From: Hydractinia symbiolongicarpus
Lineage: Eukaryota > Cnidaria > Hydrozoa > Anthoathecata > Hydractiniidae
Assembly: GCF_029227915.1 (NCBI RefSeq)
Contig: NC_079878.1
Coordinates: 1,798,001 to 1,862,000, forward strand
DNA: 64,000 bases
Direction of reading: 5' to 3'
Below are positions 53,721 to 64,000 of this stretch, one piece after another; the first letter of the stretch is position 1; every line of letters starts with the position of its first letter. Both the position numbers and the translations under genes were made by a program. The notes under the pieces are model-generated. The model did no database searches, had not been told where the DNA came from, and was given only the letters and a program-made list of their open reading frames with translations.

Positions 53721-56700
53721 AATATTAAAAACAGAGCATGTAGCAAAATGTTACATCAACATACGAACGACTTGAAATAACTACATTTTTAATGATCGAG
53801 GTCGTGAAATTTTATTAGCAGAAGGAATGCCGTATGTTTTAATAGAACGATTTTGCTAAAGATTCAGTTTGAAACTATTTTGGTGTGCAGCGCAGAAATA
53901 ACAAACAAAAGAAATGATTTTTTGTTAACTTTTTTCGTAAAGATTTGTTTTTGCTCTTTTTGCTTCTGCCTTGCGTTTTTTAATAACATCCCTTGCGTTA
54001 AGCACGTATAGAGTATTCTTAGTAACTTCGGCATTAATAACAGTTCTGTTTTAAAAATAACACTGCTGTAAAAATATTTTACTTATGAAAGTTATCCCAA
54101 TTTATTAACAAGATCTGGAATGTCAATTTTTCCTAATCTTGATTTTTATACTTGTGTACAAAAAACTTTTCTGCTACATTAAATATTTTGTGCGTGTAAT
54201 TTCCTAATGCTTCATAGACCACCTCAATTTAAAGCATTTACTCTCTAATTTGTGGTTTTTGTTGCTGTTCTTTATTTTTTCCTTAAATAGCCATAGCTTG
54301 TTGATATTCATCTTGTGTATAATGAGAATTTTTAGAGTTCTGCAACTTCTGGTACAATTTGTGCATAACATATCCCCCAACGTATTTGTAAACCACTGTC
54401 TTCTTTTTTACTAATACACCTAATATTTATTTCTTCTTGCTGATCCAATTTTTTATTTTGTGACGATAAAATCAAATCAGCCATTTTTATTGTAAGTATT
54501 TTCGATGAATAGTCACTTAATGTTTGAAATAAACTGAGCTATTTTGAACAATTTTAACATAAAATTTTGATAAAAAATTATCTGGATTATTAACCTTAAC
54601 TATTAACTTGTTATGTATTAAATCAAATGTTATCTAATTATTGATACTGCTACAAAAACTCTGTAACTTTGCAGGAATCAGCTGCAATACAAGACAACCT
54701 GTGAATAGTTACGATTGGCACATTGACTTCTTTATTATCCACTGCTGTAGTTGATGTTGTTGTTGTGTGCTTTCTTTTGTGGAGTTTCAGCTTACCTTTT
54801 GCTCTTGCGAAGCTTTTCACAAATTTCACACATAAATGTTTAAGTTGAAATGTTTCTGGTTCAATCTATAAACAAAAAAGAGATCAGCTAAAAGTATAAA
54901 AAATACAGTTTTATTGACAGAAGTGTGAAGGAAATTATTCAGCTGAGGGTAAAATTGCGATAAAAAATATTCTTAAAAATTACTGAAATGACATTTGCAG
55001 ATTTTTTCAATTCTTAGTATTTTATTTTGTTCTAAAAAACTATGAAATTTCATCAAAATCGTCGTCAAAATAGGTACAAGTTTCTTCATCATGCAATGTT
55101 TTCTCTTGTTGCACTGCCATTTTTGAACTGGCATGACAATGGGCACTTTTAAAACCAGCGAAAAATTGAATTTCGGCTCTTTGATGTTTACTGATTTTCT
55201 AAACGAGCGTTTTTGCTATCAATTATGTACACTCATCAAAAATATTGTTGTCGTACATACGACAAAACCGTCCATCAACCGTGAATCAAATAAGAAAAAG
55301 ATGTAACCTGATGAAATTACAATTCTTCTTCATTCCATCATTTAGTCATTTTTTATCCACGTAAATAATATTCATATCCATTGTCAATATAAAAGAACAA
55401 AATAAGGCTATATCCTGAAGTTGTGTACCTAATATTTAGAACAAAATACGAACACAGGCTGAAGAAGGCTCAAAAAATAAGAGCTGCCAACATCAGGTCA
55501 GATTATACTGGTTAATATAAAATGTGCAGCATAATTAATAATATTCTATGAGCTAAATTTAATATTATATACTACGATATATTCTACGATCTTCACCTTA
55601 AGAAAAATTGCAACCGTTGGCAGCTAAAAGTTTTTAAATAAGTTAAAATATGTTAAAATAAAGCATTTGTTCATTACAAAGACCAACCTCATCAGGTGGT
55701 ATATTTATTCTTTGCGGTAACCTAGGTTGCCATGTCAGTGCCATAACAACAAAGGGTACATCAATAAAAGCATATGTGATGTTGGGTGACACGCCTAGTT
55801 TTTTTAATGCGTGGCTATGTGGTCACTGGTGTGAACCACATTAGCTAAAACATTTTTTAAAATCCCTGTACAAGAAAAATAACATACTGACTTAATCCAG
55901 CAATCACTTCTAGTACATACCATAAAAAATAGAATATCATTTCGAAAAGTTATGTTAAGTTTTGTAATGTTTTTCTTTGATTAATTACAATGTTTTCAGA
56001 AATAGAACTCTTTTTATTAATGTCACATATTAATGTTGCATTAATAATTAATGTCGGGAAAGGGAGGCAATAATACTCTATCACAATAAATTCCCTTGTG
56101 TTCGGTTGTAATCTTAAACTTGGTACGAATGACATTTGTCATGTAAAAATGAATTATATAATTTAATTATATAATTAATTAATGCCTTAAATTGAAATTC
56201 AGCAATAGATATATTTTTGGCAATATTTGCTTTAAAATGATACAGGTCTATTTCGTGACCTGTTGCGTTTTTGGTTGGTAAGGTTTGTTTTTTTTTACTA
56301 GGCTCAGGATAATCAAAAAGTGCGAGATAAAGCTTCTAAAAGTGCGTTGTAGTATACAACTTATTTCAAATTTCGACATTTATCAAATGATAGGACATAT
56401 CCAAATTACAAAGTTTCGTCATTTCGGATTTCTTTAGGTTAGCAAATCTCTTTTGGCGACATCTTAAATTATATGGCATCGTGTTAATTTTTTTCTCTTT
56501 TAACGCTACTCTCACTCCTAGGCTTTTTAGAGCTCCGAAAAGGCCCGATTCAATACTGTCGAATAAATTTCAGATGATTATAATACATACGCACATACGT
56601 TTCTATTAATGTCCGTGTTTTTAGGCCAAAGAAGTTGGTGAATGTGAAAAAGTATATATTACACACGTAAGCGATATGATAAAACGGACCTACTCGAAAT

Positions 56701-57138
56701 TTAAAGCCTTCTTATTTGAACAGAAACAGTAAAGATATTTAGCCCATAACAAGTATATTCTTTAGCAATAACAACCTCTTTGCAATATTTTCCACTAAAA
56801 TACTAAAATTAGAAAAGCAAACAATTAACAATTCTTTTTTGTAAACAATTATCGGAAAACATTTAATTTTCTCTTCTCTTGATCAATTCTAGTATAAGCT
56901 TAGTAACACATAATTTGATCAAAAGCTCAGAAGGTGGTCTCACAGCCATATCCGGCTTACTTCAGTTAACATATAATCGACAAAACCGGCTGCTAACATT
57001 ACTGGAAACACGCGCATTATGTAGCTATAACTATGTAGCTATATTATGTAGCTATAATAAAGTAAAAGTACCACCTAGTTTCTGCTAATGGGCGGATAAG
57101 TTAACATAGGTAACCAATATCGCACCCTTTTTAGGACC
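53721..57138. other. Mostly non-coding
   Basis: On the minus strand near 54480-54290 the frame VVYKYVGGYVMHKLYQKLQN suggests a short transposase-like remnant, unassigned. The remainder is A/T-rich with no repeat or gene I can support. Confidence 0.35.
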
Positions 57139-57225
57139 ACTATAAAAGATAGAAGTCTCGTTTGTAATTCACAAAACCTTATATTCTATCATACAAAATT
57201 TTCTGTCGGGCTGTCATCTCAAAAA
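57139..57225 (+). promoter_or_regulatory. Possible TATA promoter and first exon
   Basis: ACTATAAAAGATAG at about 57139 lies about 30 bp before a candidate start site. The following exon-like stretch ends CAAAAAG|GTATGT near 57225, a good donor. No ORF is attached, and a small ATG frame (MENETLKKINLDDVVV) begins at 57443. This is a suggestion only. Confidence 0.3.
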
Positions 57226-57239
57226 GGTATGTTAAATTT

Positions 57240-60200
57240 TTTTTAGTTTTTCTTATTCTTTAGATATATAGAAGAACTTTGAATAGGTGGATTTTTTTAG
57301 GGTGTGGAGGAATAATTGATGAAAAGACAATTATTAAATCGGCGTTTCATACTTTCTATACACACGTCTCCATATGAAAAAATCAAAAAAATCAATAAAA
57401 ACATAATTTAATATTATAAATAAAAAGAAATAGCGTAGTACAATGGAAAACGAGACACTAAAAAAGATAAACCTAGATGACGTAGTGGTTGTGAGATATT
57501 AAAACATTTTTTTTTTAATACTTTTCTTTTGTCTAATATGTGATTTAGATATCACAGAACATCCTTGTAAAAAAATTACTTTAATATATTCCAAACTTAT
57601 CACGCAATTTTGGCGAATGTACAAGTGGTTGTTGTGTTTTCTTTTATTTAATTATGCTTCTTACCAAATGTTGCTTTACTTAACACAATGAACTGATTGA
57701 CGTACATGTACATTTAAGTTAGTATCGGAAAACCTTTACTGCAGGTAGCAAGTAAATTGACAAAAAATATCCAATGAAAGATTAAGTGAACCTCCTAAGT
57801 AATCATCTCAAGCATTTTATTTGGAACCGTTAATTTTAAGCGTGGCCGTCAATAACCGGAGAGAAAAGGGGGCGATAAATAGCGACGAGCACTTCGACAG
57901 CGTACTGATAACAGTAGCTAGAATCACCCAGTTCAAGGGGTTACAAATGGCTTAAGTAAATTCTTCGTCATTGGTGTTACTGCCCATCCTTGCACATTAT
58001 GAATAACATTGTGTAACAACCAGACCACTCAGAAGGTCAAGGTACAAGATATTATACCAATTTTATTGCAAAAATATAAAAAAAATTGTCATGAATAACA
58101 AAAACTTTTGTACGCCTTGGTACAATTTAATGGTGTTTTCCAAATAGATACATAAACTTTTAGTATACTTTTTTGGCGGTAAAATAAGCTGTAGTCTGTA
58201 AATATATAATACACAACAGAAAAATCGAAAGTTTTTTTGATCAGGAAGAAAAGACGACACGAGGAAGTGTATTTGTTAAAAATGCTATCCTAAAGAGCAT
58301 TAAGAAGGGAATTAATGCCTGTGGATAAATTCAAAAGCCATTATTGATGCTTCAACTGGCTTCACTACATGCAATAATTATGTTTTTGTGCAAAATGTAG
58401 AAGAAATTAGCTAACTAACCAGCTGATTCAAAAGAAATTTAAAGATTCTGTTACTATAAAACCTGAATTTAACAGTAAGGTTACTCCTTATATTAAATAA
58501 ATAATGAATATAAATATCAGGTGCTCTTCAGTTTTTTTTGGATACATTTTGGTATTAAGGAGTTTTTTTTGTTCTCGTTACTTATAATTATTTCCCCTGC
58601 CATCAGCTCGACTTTCGTGTAGCTAAATTACTATAGCCAAAAAACAACAGCTCGTTTTTTTGCCCCTTCATACAATGCTCATACTCATGTGATCTGAATA
58701 TATATATATATATAAAAAGAATATGAAAATGGCGGCATATTGTAAGCAAATAACGAGACAGAACGGAGAGAATGAAGTCAATGCAGTCCTTTATTTAAAC
58801 AGCGATTTTCCGAAAAGCAGAGATATAAAATAATAAATAAGTAAATGCATATTGCCTATATTTATGTGATACGAAATAGCAAATAAATTGCTAGCTGTAA
58901 AGTGTCCGGATATCTTTTCAGGTAGCTAGTCAGCTGTAGATACATGTTTGGTTTAAATTAATTATACCTTTAGAGTAAGTTAATTTTCATGGACAAGTAA
59001 ATTTTATTTTTCTACCAAATAAAGCTAGCTTGAAGCGTGTTTGTCCCACTTGTGTCTACCATTTTGTTTCGTTCAAAGAGGGAATTTGCTGGAAATTTCA
59101 ATGGCAAAAAACAATTAATATTTTTTCTCAAGAGATAATAGAAATAAAAAAATATAGCAACAATAAAAAATAATTGAAGATTCATCATATTGTAAAAACA
59201 ATGACAAAAGCCAGAATCCCTTTAACAACGCATGGTTAAGTGGAACGTAGCTTAGTGGAAAGACTTTTTGAACTTGTACACTTCCAAACATAGCCTTAAC
59301 TTATTTTAAAAGAAGCAATGCACCACAATACGAAATATTAACGTTCAAACGGTTCTATCCTATTTTTCACAGCTCAAAATATTCTATCGAGCCGCAATAG
59401 TATTTTTAATTTTGTCATTTCGTTCCTGGAATACCTAAAATGCAATCAGTTGTAGCTTTTACTTACAAGTTCATTTTCTGGTTTCTCAACATCTAGTGTA
59501 AAATAGCTGGAGTGTGCAACAAAAATGAAAATTAAAAGACCAAGCTGATACAAAGTTACGTGGTACGACAATTAATTCGTAAACATCTGAAGATTGCGCA
59601 GGAAAATCCAAAAATATCCTGGCTTATCAATGATGAGATATCAGCAAATAATTAATTAGCATTAATAAAGCACTGCAAATTAAATTACTTCCTGAAGCCA
59701 ATATCAGCAACTAAAAAACTTACCAGGTGGTATCTCATTTAGTTGCCATGTCTTTATCATTTCTTTGCCTAACGAGGTATAGAAAGCTTCGTAACCCTTA
59801 GCAATATTGAGAAAAAATAATGTTAGCATAACGCATTGAACAGTTTTTAAATTTTTGTTACCAGGCGTTGAATATCAATTGATTGAACGCCAATATTTTT
59901 TTGCTGACCTATTCATGACGCTTGTTTAATCATGTTGTTTATATGATTTCTTAGGATTAAATAGCTGGTGATACATGAACAGGAGGATAAACATTTTTAC
60001 CTAATTAAAGAGACGTCATTTCAAGCTAGAAAAAATTGCTTAAGATAAAGATATCATCAAAATGTCCACACCAAAAAGGTGTCAATATTACGTAAGTTTG
60101 CAAGATATTTCAAGTATTCAACATTATCAATGATGATGTCATAAAGTGATATGGAAATCTTTAAAGATAAGTGTCTTAAGGACGAAAATATATTTAAAAA

Positions 60201-63200
60201 AGAAGCCAAATGAGTTGATGAGCAGCTTATTATTATTGTACGTGCTACAAAAATAACAAATATTTCTGAAGTCTGTATAATAATGAATAATAGTAAAAAA
60301 CATACAAAATTACAATTCCGAAAAAAAGTTTCTCCTTTAATAAACGTGTTTTATCTCTCGTGCTATTTGTATTACAGCAAATAATTTTTTTTGACATTAT
60401 TATATCTGCCACAAAAGATCGAGCATGACTAATTTTTATCATTATTTAAAGGTAACACAGGTGATTTTTAGCAAGGGAAACATTTTTAAAATCAGTAGGC
60501 TGCTGTATAGAGAAATTACAAAGTTAAACGTTTTACTTAACCCTTTACATGGCGTGCTTTGGGGTTACAAACATGATGTAGCAGACATCGTATTGTAACA
60601 AAGTTGATCCAAAGAGAAATCATTGATTTAGTAGCACTGCAAGACAAAAAATAGTAATAACAATATTGATGTTCGTTAAGGTGATTCAAATTATTACCTT
60701 TATTATTGCATTGTCTTTTTTTAATTTCTTTAGTTCGTCCTTTTAGTTCTATCAAATGTTTATCAGCTTAGTGAAAAAGGAACTATTGCGGTAGATTTAC
60801 GACAGACAAGACTTTTTTAGGCATTTTTAATGTGCTAAATTATACATATATCACTTATATATGCCATTGTTGTGTCCAAGGCTTTAGTAGCCTTTGTTAG
60901 AGTCAATTAACGTCTAGTCCAGCATGCAGGAGAGGGTTCTGCTTTTTCTTAATTTAGTAAAGATCGGAAAGCTCTGTATTTAAAGTCCTGCCAGCAAATT
61001 ATGTACTCTTAAGGCGTGCTATATCCTTTACTTTTCCTGATAAGTGTACTTAGTACTGCAGCTTCAAAATGATTTAAGTACAACTGTAAGGTTAATAGTC
61101 TTTACTTAGGATAATATTTTGATTTTTAGTAAGTTATTTTGCTCTATTCACCGAAAAACCAGACATCTTGTTAGGAGTAAAACCTTCTATAACTTTTTGT
61201 ATCAACAGGGAATTTTTAAAGACACGGAAAACCTGTTTATACGACTCTAGATACGTAGAAAAACATTTCGAAAATTTGTGGAATAAACAATTTGATAACC
61301 TAGTACCCAAACTTTGGCACAAGGGTTTCTGCTTGATAGAGGCACCTTTGAGAAGTTGCAGTGCAAAAATGTGCATGCACATATGCACATATGAACGTTT
61401 TGTCTTATAGAGATGTCCACTTGAAGAGTCCCCTGTATTGCATTTCATATACCGTAAAACTCCCATATGTCTTTTTTTAGTTATCTATCTTAATACTTTC
61501 TCAGCACTTAAAGAAATTATTATAAAAGTCATCAAATTTTGTTGTTTGTGATATAAAGTACGGTGTGAAGTATAAATACTGAAATACAACCGGCTCTACC
61601 ATAAGATAAGCATTTCAAACTATATAGCTCCATCGTTCAGTATCTAAGCATACGTTTTAAAACTTCCGTATTTGTAAGGCTCTGGGACTTAAGATGAATC
61701 AATGATTTAAAACAACGTGGCATTTTATCAAGCAGAAGCATTGCCTTTTTGCATTATTCATGACTTCGTTATAATTGCCAGTGAAATTCATTAAACGCGT
61801 TGAAATGGTAGGGACGACATGCTACGTTAATAACTACAAAAGACTTCCCATCCTATTCCCAGAACCTGCGTAACAACCGTTTAATACATGTTACTTCTGT
61901 AAAAATATCAAAAAAAATTCTAATTTCTCTATTGTTCTAAACATTATATCTATTATTTTTAACTTGAAATCCCATCTTAATATTCCTATTAAGCATATTT
62001 TTATAAACAAAGAAATGTGTAAAGCATTTGAAATTTTTAGATTTAGGTCCTTCAAAACGGACAGCTCTTTCTTGCGAAAGCGGACAAGAGTGTTTGTCTC
62101 GCACGTGTCTGTTTAAGGAAGCTTTTACCTTATTTCAAGTGCAGTTGAGACAATGCCGTGAATGCGGAGCCAAATAGACAATAAGACAAGGTAGCTAACT
62201 TAAAAATTTCAACACATTTGATTAAAATGTAAACACATTAGTGATGCCAAACAGAAGTAGATATCTTACAAATGCAGTTTAAGTTGCCAAACTATTTTGT
62301 GTAACATCTGAATTTTACAAACCGCGCAAAAGCATGAGAAAATATTGATGAAAATATTTATCTTTCTCTCTTACGTCACTTTTTTACTTCCTCTATTTCC
62401 GTTTGGCTCTCACATTTCAATGTGAGAACAATAAGAAAACCACCACTCTCCTATGCTATGTTGAAAACAAAATGTATGGTTAGCTGCTCTAACTCTAAAA
62501 TTGAGCATAGAATTGTTGTTTGACAGAAGAGGAGGAACAATTGGTCGTTTTATATCCGATATAGCAACATTAGTGATTAACTTAAGCACTTGCCCTCCTT
62601 CTTATTAAAATTTGCCAACATGGACGCACAGTTTCCTTCCTGCGAAATCTAACTTATTTATACAGCATAGCAACTCCTTGGAAAGATTATTAAAGCCTAA
62701 TGACTAGCAATTAATATAATTATAAAAATATTTTTAGAAGAATAACAGAAATCGCAATAGGAGGTGTAATAGATGTCCTTGGCAGAACCTAATGCTTTTT
62801 CTTGCCAAGAGGAATTTATGCAGTTAAATTTTTGAATACATAATCTATATAATGACTCGCAGTTGCTGACTCACAGTAGCAAAGTATTTTTTCTTGTTCA
62901 CCCCCTATATATCCGCAAGTAACGTATTCTAGTCTTTTCACCGCTGTTCATATTTTGAAATGGCTTCAGTCCGTTCTTATATAACGTTTTTGCCATATCG
63001 GGAAAATACTCTATACTGGGTACAAAAAAATGTCTTAAATGCATTACAACTACTTCCTTTTATTTTTTTTTACTATTCAGTCTGGATTGGCTTACATTTT
63101 ATATTTGTATATATCCCTATTTTATACTTATAAAATTAAAATAGAAATAGAATGAGGTACAGTTTACATATAGCACAAGTTGTATGTCATCCGGTTTACG

Positions 63201-64000
63201 TTAGAAGTGCCTTTACTTGCACACGAAATGTGAAGAAAAAACGTCCAGTAACATTTGAAGTAGTCGAGTACAAGGCAACTAAGTTTTAAACGCAATATTG
63301 GGAAGCTAAGAACACGTGGATAAGTACGCAGGATGGTGCATCTCGACCAATCAAAGCTACTATGTTATTAACACTAACTAGTATTGCACACCGGAAACCA
63401 CATTAAGCTTTGCTATGCCTAGAATTACTCCTTGTTCTATTTTTACTCACATGCGCTGTCTAGATTGCCTGACAATGAAGCCAACATAACAAACAAGCCC
63501 CCTATAACGCCCAATGTAAATACTTGAAACGCCCATACTACTCGCTTTGGTAATTTCTTTTTTCTGTCAACAAAGGAATTATAAAACGCTTACCGTTCCA
63601 AATTATTAAACGCGGTTTTACATTATTAAAAACATGTTCTTGAGGTGTTATTAGACTTGATGAATGAAATCTTACTTGACATAACAATACAACGGAATGA
63701 TAGAGAGCTGTCAATTACAAATGATGAATGACAGTTGCTAAGTAGCTTGTCACAACATTTCTTCTCTCTTTAAAACTATCGCAATTGTTCTCACCAATTA
63801 ATAAACGTCTCATACTTGCGGTGTATACTTTTAATTTTAGGAGAACATTTAAATTCCGCTGCATACACTGTTGAGGACCAGTCACAGATTTACCATTGAA
63901 GAGGAAAGATTAGCACGTGTCACTGATAAAGTAAGTCGTTGATATGTTTTTGTATTTTAATATGTACCGAAGACAAAGGGACTGCTGTAAACTTGCGTTA
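57240..64000. other. Non-coding, no gene seen
   Basis: All ORFs are under about 110 codons and motif-free. It contains a (TA)n run (58693-58712). Near 63842-63931 an AG-bounded stretch followed by GTAAGT has stops in all frames when taken whole. It could be intronic or intergenic host DNA. Confidence 0.4.

Noticed and set aside
61134-61466. Overlapping ORFs on both strands
   Set aside because: No motif, no splice or promoter context, and equal openness on both strands.
63842-63931. Internal host exon between an AG acceptor and GTAAGT donor
   Set aside because: All three frames contain a stop when the whole stretch is used; only a shorter acceptor would leave it open, with no further support.
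1-64000. CRISPR array or bacterial operon structure
   Set aside because: No regular spacer-repeat array; introns and animal transposons show that the DNA is eukaryotic.

Overview
The window is A+T-rich eukaryotic DNA with short GT-AG introns and almost no long open reading frames outside mobile elements. Its families are THAP/Kolobok-like, ISL2EU-like, pogo-like, Helitron-like, integrase-core-like and P-element-like DNA transposons, plus restriction-endonuclease-like (RLE) LINE remnants. This mix suits an invertebrate animal, most probably a cnidarian and perhaps a hydrozoan. That is an inference from family flavour, not a species identification. I found no rRNA, convincing tRNA or CRISPR array, and no certain host gene.

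Layout. (1) 1-2223: one end of a THAP + Kolobok-like transposase gene on the minus strand, running off the left edge, with its TTAA-flanked terminus at 2223. (2) 2224-4057: pieces of an unusual LINE in which an RLE nuclease domain is followed in the same frame by a ubiquitin-specific protease (USP). (3) 4218-6910: a pogo-like element with TA target sites and a damaged transposase carrying a C-terminal PHD-like finger. (4) 7872-8585: a retroelement-type ORF. (5) 8825-16897: an ISL2EU-like element with terminal inverted repeats. It has a THAP-DDE transposase on plus and a convergent SAP-SWIM-YqaJ-PHD gene on minus, both broken. A 2.8-kb TTAA-flanked Kolobok-like element (9849-12665) is nested inside the transposase reading frame. 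It carries two apparently intact spliced genes (a THAP protein and a P2X7-tail-like cysteine-rich protein) but no recognisable DDE core. (6) 16.9-28.3 kb: a jumble of USP-LINE copies, their 5' leaders and structured tails, an integrase-core remnant and unknown minus-strand coding remnants.

(7) 33418-34695: a compact 1.28-kb element with terminal inverted repeats rich in AAACGCCCC, holding a divergent pair of small intact genes, one HIRAN-like. (8) 35.4-37.2 kb and 44.5-44.8 kb: repeats that start with strong hairpins. (9) 39567-41900: a decayed Helitron-like gene. (10) 42-64 kb: mostly non-coding DNA with MITEs (47383-47965; a piggyBac-like one at 51324-52075), a P-element-like transposase fragment, another USP-LINE tail and one possible promoter/first exon near 57.14 kb.

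Together the window is a transposon graveyard with legible nesting. The likely order is ISL2EU insertion, then Kolobok insertion, which disrupted the ISL2EU transposase. The genes still open are those of the nested two-gene Kolobok-like element, the HIRAN-like mini-element, the long exon of the left Kolobok-like transposase, and the USP domain of one LINE copy (21907-23511).
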